Assembly: GCF_040689395.1 (NCBI RefSeq)
Contig: NZ_JBFAZX010000025.1
Span: 48,194 to 112,193 of the forward strand
Length of the DNA stretch: 64,000 bases
Source of the DNA: Dactylosporangium sp040689395
GTDB taxonomy: Bacteria > Actinomycetota > Actinomycetes > Mycobacteriales > Micromonosporaceae
Direction of reading: 5' to 3'
In this document: piece after piece, positions 44,938 to 52,381 of the stretch
Position numbering within the stretch: position 1 is the stretch's first letter
How the letters are laid out: each line of letters begins with the position of its first letter
The notes under the pieces: model-generated
What the model saw: only the letters and a program-made list of their open reading frames with translations
Databases searched by the model: none
Told to the model about the DNA's origin: nothing
Program-made: the position numbers and the translations under genes

Positions 44938-45495
44938 TCAGGCGCCGGGCCCAGAGACGGTTGACCCCGCTTGCGGGGGCGTTGGTCCCGCGTCCGCGGT
45001 GCCGGTGAGGGCGGCGCCGATGTCGTGCGCCCAGCGGCGCACCGCCGCCCAGTCGCGGAAGTCCCCGTACGGCGCGCGCAGGGCGGCGATGAGCGCGCGC
45101 TCGGCGTAGCCCAGCCGCGACCGGACCATGGCGCCGGGAAAGACGCGGTGCTCGACCGGGACCGCCGCGGCCACGACGCTCGCCACGTCGACGGCGTCGC
45201 CGGCCGGGATCGGCGGGTCGCCGATCGGGCCGCTGGAGAACAGCCACACCGGGCGGGCGGCGAGCGCGGCGGCGTGCCGGGCGGCGAAGCGCAGCGCGGC
45301 GCCCAGCCAGTGCCCGGCGTAGACGGCACTGCCGAGCACGACCGCGTCGTAGCCGTCCAGCTCATCCGTGTCAGCGATGTCGCCCGGCGCGCTCACCCGC
45401 ACCTCGAGCCCGTGCCCGGCGAGGACGGAGCCGATCAGCTCGGCCATCTCGGCGGTCGAGCCGTGCTTGCTGGCCGCGGTGACGAGAACACGCAT
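44938..45495 (-). CDS. Flavodoxin-domain protein
   Basis: 185 residues. The N-terminal VLVTAASKHGSTAEMAELIG is the flavodoxin FMN-phosphate loop; VVLGSAVYAGHW and VWLFSSGPIG are the later FMN-contact loops. It resembles the HemG/flavodoxin-domain proteins frequent in actinobacterial hypoxia loci. ATG 45495 has AAGGAGG upstream. It ends 60 bp before the adhE start, so the two may be co-transcribed. Possible roles are electron transfer to an anaerobic enzyme such as the PFL activase, or protoporphyrinogen oxidation; the sequence does not decide. Confidence 0.8.
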   Translation of the reverse strand: MRVLVTAASKHGSTAEMAELIGSVLAGHGLEVRVSAPGDIADTDELDGYDAVVLGSAVYAGHWLGAALRFAARHAAALAARPVWLFSSGPIGDPPIPAGDAVDVASVVAAAVPVEHRVFPGAMVRSRLGYAERALIAALRAPYGDFRDWAAVRRWAHDIGAALTGTADAGPTPPQAGSTVSGPGA

Positions 45496-45615
45496 TGGGT
45501 TGCCTCCTTGTCAGCCCGGGCGGCGCCCGGCTCGCGCGGCGCGCCGCATGCGACACCGCATCCAACCTGGCCTGCGGGACGCCCTCGGCGCACCGGCCGA
45601 ACGTCCCGGCGCCGC

Positions 45616-45629
45616 GGGCCGGCCGTCCC
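45616..45629. promoter_or_regulatory. DosR-like dyad between the flavodoxin gene and nitroreductase 3
   Basis: GGGCCGGCCGTCCC fits GGGnC-N4-GnCCC with one exact half-site. It lies about midway in the 252-bp divergent region (121 and 119 bp from the two starts). Confidence 0.35.
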
Positions 45630-45747
45630 CGGTGGCGCGGGCCGGTGGCGTGCCGGTCCCGCCGGACCGGGACCATCGCCTCTGCCGGCCGGCGCCACGC
45701 CCGGCCACGCTGAAGACCGGGATCGACCGACATGGAGGTGGCAGCGC

Positions 45748-46770
45748 ATGAACGAGCAGCTGTCGGAACGAGCGGCCGCGGCGTGCCTGCGGGCCGCGGT
45801 CGCCGCACCCTCGATTCACAACACCCAGCCGTGGCGGTTCCGCTTCGACGGCGCCGGATTCGACGTGTACACCGACCCGAAGCGCACGCTCGAGGCGATC
45901 GACCCGCAGGGGCGCGCGATGCACATCAGCGTCGGCGCGGCGGTGTGCAACCTGCGCCTCGCACTCGCGGCCGAGGGCTGGGCGAGCCGCCTTGAGCGCA
46001 CCGGCCCAGACGCCCGGGTCACGCCCGTGGCGCGGCGCGAGGCGAGCCCGTCCGTCCGCGCACTGGCCGGGGCGATCGCCCGGCGCCGGACCAACCGCGA
46101 CCCGTACGACGACGCGCCCGTGCCGGTGGACACGGTCGAGCTGCTCCAGCGCGCGGCGGCCGCCGACGGGGTGCGGCTCGTGGCGCTCGACCCGGTGCGC
46201 CGCGGTGCCGTCCTCGCGCTGACCCAGGCGGCCGAGGCGTGGCAGCGCGGGGATCCGCGGTACCTGCGCGAATTGGCGACGTGGACCACCGACCGCGGCG
46301 ACCGGCCCGACGGCGTCCCGGCCCACACGTTCGGCCCGAGGCCCACGACGGCCGCCCTGCCCGTGCGCGACTTCGGCCTCACCCTGCCCGCCGTCGAGCG
46401 TGATGCCGCTCGCTTCGAGCGCCGCCCCAACCTGGTCGTCCTGCACTCCCTCGGCGACGACAGCGCCGCGTGGCTCGACGCCGGTCGCGCGCTGCAGCGC
46501 GTGCTGCTCACCGCGGCGGTGCACGGCCTGGCCACGCAGCCCATGACGCAGGCGCTGGAGGTGCCGCGCCTACGCCGGCTGCTCGCCGCGCCGGGCGGCC
46601 GGTGGTATCCGCAGATGATCCTGCGCATCGGGTACGGCCGGTTGGTCACCACCGGCGCCCGCCGTCCGCTGCGCGACGTCCTGCTGCCGGCCGGCACCGC
46701 GCTTCCCGTCCGCTCGACCGCCTTCAGCCGGGCCGAGCCCGTCGGCGCGGGCCCTAGGTACCACCGCTGA
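45748..46770 (+). CDS. Acg-family nitroreductase-like flavoprotein 3
   Basis: 340 residues; APSIHNTQPWRFRFDG near residue 22 and the second-half LVVLHSLGDDSAAWLDAGRAL define the same family as the two upstream paralogues. ATG 45748 follows GGAGGTGG. It is probably co-transcribed with the CoA-transferase gene 89 bp downstream. Three paralogues in 9 kb suggest either different ligands or dosage. Confidence 0.87.
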   Translation: MNEQLSERAAAACLRAAVAAPSIHNTQPWRFRFDGAGFDVYTDPKRTLEAIDPQGRAMHISVGAAVCNLRLALAAEGWASRLERTGPDARVTPVARREASPSVRALAGAIARRRTNRDPYDDAPVPVDTVELLQRAAAADGVRLVALDPVRRGAVLALTQAAEAWQRGDPRYLRELATWTTDRGDRPDGVPAHTFGPRPTTAALPVRDFGLTLPAVERDAARFERRPNLVVLHSLGDDSAAWLDAGRALQRVLLTAAVHGLATQPMTQALEVPRLRRLLAAPGGRWYPQMILRIGYGRLVTTGARRPLRDVLLPAGTALPVRSTAFSRAEPVGAGPRYHR

Positions 46771-46859
46771 GGGTCTTCCGCCCGCTGCCCACCGGAGGCG
46801 GCGCGGGCAGGCTGGGGCCGGCTCGTGGCAGCTGAGCCGCAGACGAACAGGAGACTTGC

Positions 46860-48092
46860 ATGCGAACGGTGACCGAGTCCGAGCTCGGGCGGATCCTCGG
46901 CGCACTACCAGGCGTGCCGCGCATCGTGGCCAGCGGCAACTTCGCCGCACCCTACCGGCTGCTGGCCGCCGCCGACGCGGCCCTCGCCGAGTTCCGGCTG
47001 AACATGCTCAACGCGCAGCCGGGCATTCCGGACCGCGAGGGCGTGGTGCACGAGACCGCGTTCGTCGGTCCGGGCATGCGCGGCGGGGCGCGCCTGCGGT
47101 ACCTCCCGTGCCGGCTGTCGCTCGTGCCGCACCTGCTGCGTCAGCGCCTCGCCCCCGACGTGGTGCTGCTGCACACGTCACCACCCACGGGCGGCGCCGT
47201 GAGCCTGGGCGTCGAGGTCAACGTGCTCCCCGCGGCGATCGAGGCGGCCCGCGCCCGGGGCGGCATCGTCGTGGCGCAGGCCAACCCCGCGATGCCGGTC
47301 ACCTACGGCGACGCGCTGCTGGACCTGGACGCCGTCGACTACCTCCTGGAGGTCGACGAGCCGCTCGCCACCCACCCGGTGGCCGTGCCCGACGCGACCT
47401 CGCGGGCCATCGGCGAGCGCGTCGCGGCGCTCGTGCCCGAACAGGCGACGCTGCAACTCGGCATCGGCGCCATCCCGGACGCCACGCTCGACGCCCTGCT
47501 CGACCGGCGCGACCTGGGCATCTGGTCGGAGATGTTCACCGACGGCGCCCTGGCACTGGAGAAGGCGGGCTGCCTGGACCGCGACACGCCCGTGACGGCC
47601 TCGTTCTGCTTCGGATCCGCCGAGCTGTACGACTGGATCGACCGCAACCCGCGGGTGCGCATGCTGCGCACCGAGAAGACCAACAATCCGGGGACGATCG
47701 CCGCCCACCCACACCTGATGAGCATCAACAGCGCCCTGCAGGTCGACCTGTTCGCCCAGGCCAACGCGAGCCGCATCGGCGGGCGCACCCACTCGGGCTT
47801 CGGCGGGCAGACCGATTTCATCGTCGGCGCCATGCACTCCCCCGGCGGGCACGCCGTCATCGCGCTGCGGTCGTGGCACCCCAAGGCGGACGTCTCCGCG
47901 GTGGTACCGCTGGTGTCCGGCCCGGTGACGTCGTTCCAGCACAGCTTCATCGTCACCGAGCAGGGCACCGCCGCGATCTGGGGCCGCGACTCGGTCGAGC
48001 AGGCCCAGCAGATCCTCGACCGCGCCGCCCACCCGGCCGCCCGCGACGACCTGCGCGCCGCGGGCCGGGAGTTCGGCCTCCCGCTGCACTGA
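46860..48092 (+). CDS. Acetyl-CoA hydrolase / CoA-transferase family protein
   Basis: 410 residues of the acetyl-CoA hydrolase/4-hydroxybutyrate CoA-transferase family, close to the usual 430. Conserved parts are QLGIGAIPDATLDAL, GIWSEMFTDGALALEKAG (with a candidate catalytic Glu) and HSGFGGQTDFIVGA. It would move or hydrolyse CoA on acetyl-CoA or a related acyl-CoA, yielding acetate. ATG 46860 follows CAGGAGA. It completes the fermentation set. The acyl specificity cannot be read from the sequence. Confidence 0.85.
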   Translation: MRTVTESELGRILGALPGVPRIVASGNFAAPYRLLAAADAALAEFRLNMLNAQPGIPDREGVVHETAFVGPGMRGGARLRYLPCRLSLVPHLLRQRLAPDVVLLHTSPPTGGAVSLGVEVNVLPAAIEAARARGGIVVAQANPAMPVTYGDALLDLDAVDYLLEVDEPLATHPVAVPDATSRAIGERVAALVPEQATLQLGIGAIPDATLDALLDRRDLGIWSEMFTDGALALEKAGCLDRDTPVTASFCFGSAELYDWIDRNPRVRMLRTEKTNNPGTIAAHPHLMSINSALQVDLFAQANASRIGGRTHSGFGGQTDFIVGAMHSPGGHAVIALRSWHPKADVSAVVPLVSGPVTSFQHSFIVTEQGTAAIWGRDSVEQAQQILDRAAHPAARDDLRAAGREFGLPLH

Positions 48093-48105
48093 CAGTGCGG
48101 ATGTA

Positions 48106-48186
48106 GGTGAGTCCCGCGCCGGTCGGTCTGACTCTTGCTCTGACTGACTTTCGGGTCCTGAAGTGGATCTGTCGGCGGGACTCACC
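48106..48186. repeat. 12-bp inverted repeat upstream of the IS110 fragment
   Basis: GGTGAGTCCCGC (48106-48117) and GCGGGACTCACC (48175-48186) are perfect complements around a 57-nt spacer. The repeat lies in the non-coding stretch before the IS110-family transposase fragment, where IS110-group elements carry their left end and bridge-RNA gene. A structured-RNA role is possible but untested. Confidence 0.4.
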
Positions 48187-48313
48187 CGCACTCACCGGAC
48201 GTGGCGGTGTGACTTCATAGCAGCCTGTGCCAGCAGGCACCCATCACTGTCTTGTCTATCTCGCCCGGCTGGTGCGTGCCGCCCTTGCCCGGTCGAATGG
48301 AGAAGGACGGTCC

Positions 48314-48585
48314 ATGCCCACGATGGCACAAGCCCCGGTCGAGGTCACCGGTGGTGTCGACACGCATAAGGACACGCATACCGCCGCCGCACTCGACAAC
48401 GCAGGGCGGACCCTCGCCACGGCGCAGTTTCCCACCACCATCGCCGGGTACGCGGCGCTGCTGGCCTGGCTGGCCGGGTCCGGCCGGCTCGTCCTGGCCG
48501 GTGTCGAGGGCACCGGCGTCTACGGCGCCGGCCTGGCCCGATTCCTGCGACAGCATGGTGTCGACCTGGTCGAGGTCGACACGGC
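48314..48585 (+). mobile_element. IS110-family transposase, 3'-truncated fragment
   Basis: About 90 codons from ATG 48314 (AGAAGGA upstream) match the N-terminal RuvC-like DEDD domain of IS110-family recombinases: GGVDTHKDTHTAAALD holds the first catalytic Asp, and GVEGTGVYGAGLARFL holds the Glu region. Similarity stops after VDLVEVD near 48585, where full-length proteins continue for about 300 residues with the serine-containing Tnp_20 domain. The element is dead. It borders the fermentation locus on its left and a truncated secreted-protein gene on its right. Confidence 0.85.
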
Positions 48586-48639
48586 TGCCAGCCGAAGGTC
48601 CGGGCGTCCACTGTGGATATTCGATCGACGGTCCCGGCG

Positions 48640-48717
48640 TAGGCCGCTGGGCCGGGGCAGGGCGGCGAGCGCGGCCACCACAACGGCGGCCACGGCGATG
48701 CGGGTCCTGGTTCTCAT
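48640..48717 (-). pseudogene. Beginning of a secreted or membrane protein gene, cut by the IS110 fragment
   Basis: ATG 48717 follows GGAGGACGA and encodes MRTRTRIAVAAVVVAALAAL, a typical positively charged plus hydrophobic signal sequence. After about 25 residues the frame runs into the IS110-derived region and loses any protein character. Probably the 5' end of a gene destroyed at this junction; its identity is lost. Confidence 0.5.
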
Positions 48718-48753
48718 TCGTCCTCCGGTCGCGACGGAAACGGCGCGCGGAGA

Positions 48754-48782
48754 CGTCCCGGCACCGGTACGGCGCCGGGACG
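48754..48782. terminator. Terminator hairpin of the Mau-like operon
   Basis: CGTCCCGGCACC and GGCGCCGGGACG pair at 11 of 12 positions around a 5-nt loop, 51 bp past the last gene of the minus-strand operon. Most plausibly its factor-independent terminator. Confidence 0.6.
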
Positions 48783-48832
48783 CTCCTTCGTGCGTACCGC
48801 CGCGGCTCGTCCGACAGCGGTGGCGCTCCGGC

Positions 48833-49111
48833 CTATGCCAACAGCGGCCCGAGGTTGCGCTTGCGCGCATGGATCTGCACGACGCCGTCCTCTCTGGACG
48901 AGACGTGGACCGCCTCGGTGGTCCGCGACATGGCGCCCGCCTCGACGAGCGTGACGCCGCCGCCGACGGAGACCGAGGGCCGGTTGAGGTGCATGGCCAC
49001 CACGTCCTCCGGCGTGCTGCCGGCGACGCCCACCGCGACGTAGACGTTCTTCGTGCCGTCCGTGTTGGTCCCGATGAACGCGATGCCGCGGTCGGTCGGT
49101 GTTCTGGTCAT
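48833..49111 (-). CDS. Small protein of unknown function, last gene of the Mau-like operon
   Basis: 92 residues, mostly short beta-prone segments (AFIGTNTDGTKNVYVAVGVAG; SVSVGGGVTLVEAGA), no signal peptide, no Cys, one candidate C-terminal basic tail (HARKRNLGPLLA). I recognise no family. Its ATG overlaps the stop of the preceding gene (ATGA), so it belongs to the operon. Composition suggests a compact beta protein. Confidence 0.6.
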   Translation of the reverse strand: MTRTPTDRGIAFIGTNTDGTKNVYVAVGVAGSTPEDVVAMHLNRPSVSVGGGVTLVEAGAMSRTTEAVHVSSREDGVVQIHARKRNLGPLLA

Positions 49112-49524
49112 GACGTACTCCTTTCCGTGTGTACGAGGTCGTCGGCGATCGGCCGCAATGGTTCGTCGGCCTCCGCCGCTGTACCGAACATGAGACGGCG
49201 CCAGTCCCCGGCGTACGTGTAGATTCCGCAGGCCGTGGAAATGCCGAGCCTGGCCGGCCGGCGGGACGCCACGATGTGCCGGTTCGAGCCGCCCATGTCA
49301 TAGACCCCGTCGAGCCGTCGCCACAGCGAGATGCTGAGGACGACCCGTTCCCGCCACAGGACCACGGTGGTGGCGCCGAGGAAATCCTTGGCGACCCGCC
49401 GTACCTCTCTCTTTATCCGGACATGCATGGCCAGGACGAGAAACAGCCTTGCCAGACCATGACACTCGAACCGGGTGATGACCACCTGGCCGCGAGGATC
49501 ACTTGCCCGTGAATGACTCACCAT
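49108..49524 (-). CDS. Unknown protein, possibly ferredoxin-fold/ABM-like
   Basis: 138 residues from ATG 49524, which overlaps the membrane-protein gene by 7 nt. A hydrophobic stretch, LARLFLVLAMHV, lies near residue 30. The central LGATTVVLWRERVVLSISLWRRLDGVYDMG and the later ACGIYTYAGDWRRLMFG recall dimeric alpha-beta-barrel proteins that carry a W-x-G-D-W pattern, but the match is vague. Fourth position from the end of a coupled operon with redox-maturation proteins. Function unknown. Confidence 0.5.
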   Translation of the reverse strand: MVSHSRASDPRGQVVITRFECHGLARLFLVLAMHVRIKREVRRVAKDFLGATTVVLWRERVVLSISLWRRLDGVYDMGGSNRHIVASRRPARLGISTACGIYTYAGDWRRLMFGTAAEADEPLRPIADDLVHTERSTS

Positions 49525-50099
49525 GACAGCGCTCCAACCGCGGTGACGACGGCGAGGGCCAGCAGGCCCACACCGGCCACTCTTCTCATGACGGCGAACC
49601 ATGGCCTGCTCCGGTCCCCGACGCGGGCCAAGGGGCGTCGACTCCAGTTCACGCTGCGTATGGCGACGGTCACGACGCCGACCACCGCCATCGTGCCCAG
49701 CACCAGCCACGAGGTGGAGGGCAGGAGCAGCGTCACGGCGGCGAGTGCGGCCCAGGTGAGAGAGGTGGACTTTTGTGTGGTGAACAACAGCCCCAGGTCG
49801 AAGCCCCACACGAGGCCGAGTCGACCGGGCGGCATCGTTCGCACGAAGCCCTGAGGGACCTGCCGCCAGATGTGTGGGGTCCGGTTCATCAGGTCGGCGA
49901 CACCGAGCCCAAGCACGATGACCGCGGTGAGGACCTCCCGGAGCGGGAGCGGAGCGACGAACGCCACCACCGTCCCTACGAGATAGGCCACCACGGCCAG
50001 CAGAGACGAGGCGAGGAGTTCACCGACCAGCAGGCCGAGCAGGAAGCGTGTGCCCTGTGCCGTGCTGCGTCGGAGCATGGGACCGGCGACCCCGGCCAT
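49518..50099 (-). CDS. Multi-pass membrane protein of the Mau-like operon
   Basis: 193 residues with about five to six hydrophobic helices (near 20-45, 50-70, 95-115, 118-140, 170-190). GLVWGFDLGLLFTTQKSTSL in the middle is a conserved-looking loop-helix. It occupies the position of the MauF/CcdA-type membrane electron carriers in methylamine operons, but it has no Cys pair, so thiol electron transfer is not supported. It starts 84 bp after the MauA-like gene. A partner for export or maturation is the best guess. Confidence 0.6.
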   Translation of the reverse strand: MAGVAGPMLRRSTAQGTRFLLGLLVGELLASSLLAVVAYLVGTVVAFVAPLPLREVLTAVIVLGLGVADLMNRTPHIWRQVPQGFVRTMPPGRLGLVWGFDLGLLFTTQKSTSLTWAALAAVTLLLPSTSWLVLGTMAVVGVVTVAIRSVNWSRRPLARVGDRSRPWFAVMRRVAGVGLLALAVVTAVGALSW

Positions 50100-50183
50100 G
50101 GACTGACCTCAAGGACTGAAGACCTGCAGCGTCGCCGCTGCCCCGGCCACCACCAGCCACACGACCACCTGCGATCAGCCGGC

Positions 50184-50501
50184 CTAGCCGTAGCGGCAAT
50201 CGGCCGCGGACAGTGCGTTGCCCGACGTCTCGCAGCACGCGCAGTGCAGGAAACCACCGGTGTCGGTGCAGTACCAGATGTACGCCGCGTTGGCATGGCA
50301 GTTCGAGTACGTCGTGTTCGCCGGGTAGTGCGCGAGGTTGCAGCACGCCGGGCCGGAGCCGGCCGCGCTCGCCTCCTTTGCCTTACCCCCGAAGATCGCG
50401 ACCGACGTGACGAGCGCCGAGGCGCCGAGCCCGGCGAGCAACCGCCGTCGTCCCGTCCTGGTGTGGCCGACGGCGGCCAGACCGCCTTCCGGTGTGGTCA
50501 T
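50184..50501 (-). CDS. Miniature MauA-like Cys-rich protein with a Tat signal
   Basis: 105 residues. A twin-arginine signal (TRTGRRRLLAGLGASAL) is followed from about residue 51 by a ~55-residue mature domain with eight Cys (53, 54, 68, 78, 87, 89, 90, 102) and a single Trp76. The block IWYCTDTGGFLHCACC parallels the methylamine dehydrogenase light-chain block around the TTQ half-residue Trp57 (WRHCAIDGFLCSCC as I recall). The second TTQ Trp and the C-terminal half of MauA (~130 mature residues) are absent. Probably folded and oxidised outside the cell, helped by the MauD- and MauE-like neighbours. ATG 50501 overlaps the previous stop (ATGA). Confidence 0.75.
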   Translation of the reverse strand: MTTPEGGLAAVGHTRTGRRRLLAGLGASALVTSVAIFGGKAKEASAAGSGPACCNLAHYPANTTYSNCHANAAYIWYCTDTGGFLHCACCETSGNALSAADCRYG

Positions 50502-51031
50502 GAAACTCCTTCCTTGACCTGCCTGACTTTCTTCAGTAGCGGTTCGAGCTTGCCGAAGGTGTACGCCTCAGTCAGCCTCCCCTCTTCGAACAGCAGGGCC
50601 GACGGGCTCATCTTGACCCCGAAGTTCCCTGACACCCAGGCCCCTCCCTCGTCGGCGAGGTGGGGAAGCCGGTCGAGCGCGTAGCGACTGATGAACTCGT
50701 CGCCGGCCTGGCGCGAACCGCACGAGACCACGACTCCGAACGTCCCGAGCCGCTCGGCCGGGTAGGTGGACAACTCGGCCGCCACCTTGTTGCAGGTGGC
50801 GCAGATCGGGCTGAGTACGACCAGGGTCGACCGGCCCCGTTCCCCCAGTCCGCCGAGGCTGGTCGGCCACGCCGAGGCGGCGGCCCCCGGGCTGTATTCG
50901 GCCAGCGGGGAGACCCGGTCAGCGCCGCCGTCCGGATCGGGGATCCGCGAGGCCAGTTCGCCCATCATGGCGTAGAGCACGACAACGGCGGCCGCTAACA
51001 GCAGCAGCCCCAATGCGCCGGCCACGATCAT
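50498..51031 (-). CDS. MauD-like membrane-anchored thioredoxin-fold protein
   Basis: 177 residues: one N-terminal membrane anchor (about 2-22), then an extracytoplasmic thioredoxin-like domain with redox motif Cys77-Ala-Thr-Cys80 in VVLSPICATCNKVA and the cis-Pro region VKMSPSALLF. MauD proteins are needed for correct disulfides of the MauA light chain in methylotrophs; a like role for the Cys-rich neighbour is inferred. ATG 51031 overlaps the MauE-like stop (ATGA) and the gene overlaps the next start too, so the three are coupled. Confidence 0.82.
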   Translation of the reverse strand: MIVAGALGLLLLAAAVVVLYAMMGELASRIPDPDGGADRVSPLAEYSPGAAASAWPTSLGGLGERGRSTLVVLSPICATCNKVAAELSTYPAERLGTFGVVVSCGSRQAGDEFISRYALDRLPHLADEGGAWVSGNFGVKMSPSALLFEEGRLTEAYTFGKLEPLLKKVRQVKEGVS

Positions 51032-51576
51032 GACGTCGTCTCCGTTCCTTTCCGTAGGTTGCCGATGAGGATCTGGATGTGCGCCCGCGCACTCCAGAAC
51101 AACCACCCGGCCGAGGCGATGACCGCGAGCAGCGCGCCCCCGGCGGCCACGGTGTCGGGATCGGGCACCGGGCCGCGGGCGAGGTTGAACCCGGCTGCCG
51201 CGACGAAGCCTGCCCCGAGGGCGAGGTTGCTCCACCCGAGCGGGCGGGCGCTGCTGGCCCCGAAGCATCCGCACGGCTGGCGGCTGCCCCGCAGTTGGCC
51301 GACAGCGCCCAGGACGGCGAACACGAGGCCGAGCAGGCCGACCAGCACCGCGTCGGGCCGGCGCAGGACGGGCACGGCGAGCGCGAGCGCGGCCACCAGT
51401 TCGATCGCGGCAGCGCCCCGGACCACTCCCGACCCGTCGAGGCCGAACTGGGGCAATGCCTCGCGCAGGGCGGCGGCGGTCACGCTCGGATTGGCCAGCT
51501 TCTCGGCGGCGGCTCGAACGAGCACTGTGGACAGTAGCGCGTTGACGGCGAGCAGAACCCAGTCGATGGTCATCAT
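51028..51576 (-). CDS. MauE/DoxX-like redox membrane protein
   Basis: 182 residues with four predicted membrane helices (about 5-22, 55-72, 77-95, 112-128, plus a C-terminal hydrophobic stretch 143-165). A CGC motif (Cys102, Cys104) in QPCGCFGASS is the MauE hallmark. It is thought to pass electrons across the membrane to MauD-type proteins, as VKOR or DsbB/DsbD do elsewhere. First gene of the six-gene operon. ATG 51576 has no obvious strong ribosome site; the neighbouring ATG at 51573 is equally possible. Confidence 0.85.
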   Translation of the reverse strand: MMTIDWVLLAVNALLSTVLVRAAAEKLANPSVTAAALREALPQFGLDGSGVVRGAAAIELVAALALAVPVLRRPDAVLVGLLGLVFAVLGAVGQLRGSRQPCGCFGASSARPLGWSNLALGAGFVAAAGFNLARGPVPDPDTVAAGGALLAVIASAGWLFWSARAHIQILIGNLRKGTETTS

Positions 51577-51832
51577 GGCGCCGCCCGGAGTGCAGGACGA
51601 GAGCTGAAAGTGATCATCGGTCGTCGATCCCTCTGATAGGCGTGTCGGCCAAGGTTACCGACGGGTCCAACCCTGGTCAAGTGAAGTTCATCATTTTTAT
51701 GTTTATCAAACTCTCATCCGGTCCGCCGATAAAAATGTTGTCAGCGAAGATTTTCCTGCAAGATCCGTCCACTATGGATCATTGTTGCGTCAGCTGCTGC
51801 GCACTCGTCCGGGTGGGGGCATGCTGCCCGGC
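51577..51832. other. AT-richer leader region, probable promoter of the Mau-like operon
   Basis: No gene is seen. The stretch around 51680-51760, with several A/T runs such as TTTTTATGTTTATC, is much lower in GC than its surroundings. It most likely holds the divergent promoters for the minus-strand operon and selC. No clear -35/-10 pair can be named. Confidence 0.4.
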
Positions 51833-51924
51833 GGAGGTGTCCGAGTCTCCGGTGGACTCCCCGCCTTCAAAGCGGGTGGAACAGATGGACCTCGTCCGGC
51901 GGGTTCGATTCCCGTCCACCTCCG
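51833..51924 (+). tRNA. selC: tRNA-Sec (selenocysteine), anticodon TCA
   Basis: Acceptor GGAGGTG pairs with CACCTCC (51917-51923), discriminator G. The D-arm holds TCTCCGGTG, shared with E. coli selC. Anticodon stem CCCGC/GCGGG encloses loop CTTCAAA with anticodon TCA at 51867-51869. A long variable arm includes the GGAC-CTC-GTCC hairpin. The T-arm is CGGG-TTCGATT-CCCG. Extension by C51832:G51924 would give the 8-bp acceptor typical of bacterial tRNA-Sec. The tRNA reads UGA at selenocysteine codons, so the host should encode SelA, SelB and SelD and at least one selenoprotein; none is recognised in this window. Confidence 0.92.
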
Positions 51925-52075
51925 TCACGAGTGGCCGGACGATCGTCGGTACGGGATCGGGGGCCCCTATCGCAGCGCCGGCTCAGGACGTACGACGGCG
52001 GATCCCGCGTACGGACACGCTTCCCTCCGTTCCACGGCTGACCGCCGCGCGGGCGTGACTGGGCGCCGACGCGGT

Positions 52076-52225
52076 GAAACAGGTCGAGCGGCTTGCCATA
52101 GCGGTCCAGCGAACCGGCCTCGCCGTAGTTGCCGGTCAGCAGCACGGTGTGCGGCTTGTCCTCGGCCGGCAGATCGTCGTAGACCGCCTTGACCTGGGCG
52201 ACGCACCGCGGCCAGCGATCTGGTC
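52076..52225 (-). pseudogene. Fragment of an ArnT/PMT-family membrane glycosyltransferase
   Basis: About 48 codons resemble the soluble C-terminal part of actinobacterial PMT-type glycosyltransferases: WPRCVAQVKAVYDDLPAE then HTVLLTGNYGEAGSLDRYG. Full proteins are about 500 residues with many membrane helices; none is present here. No start, stop or flanking similarity survives. The surrounding DNA from 51925 to 52816 holds no other recognisable gene and looks like decayed sequence. Confidence 0.6.
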
Positions 52226-52361
52226 CGACCACAAGATCTTGACACGTGCTGGGCGGCCGCAAGTCTCGGCGGCGAACGGGACCTGCGCCCCGGTGGGCAT
52301 CCGTGAAGTGCGGTAGTGGGTATGCGCCGACATCGGACCGCAGCACTGCGCCCGAACCATC

Positions 52362-52381
52362 ATTTGCGCAAAGATGCAAAT
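52362..52381. promoter_or_regulatory. AT-rich dyad ATTTGC-N8-GCAAAT, copy 1
   Basis: ATTTGCGCAAAGATGCAAAT is a perfect 6-bp dyad in very GC-rich DNA. It shares TTGCGCAAA-nn-TGCAA with a second copy at 60402-60420. The form suits an ArsR/SmtB-type operator, and an ArsR gene is at 58594. The regulated gene is not obvious: the next good start is 436 bp away (52817). Confidence 0.45.

Noticed and set aside
48106..48186. The inverted repeat after the CoA-transferase gene as a terminator
   Set aside because: The spacer is 57 nt, far longer than a normal terminator loop, and no T-run follows.
51833..51924. Reading the tRNA as Ser or Leu because of its long variable arm
   Set aside because: The anticodon loop CTTCAAA gives TCA, and the D-arm TCTCCGGTG is that of tRNA-Sec, so selC is preferred.
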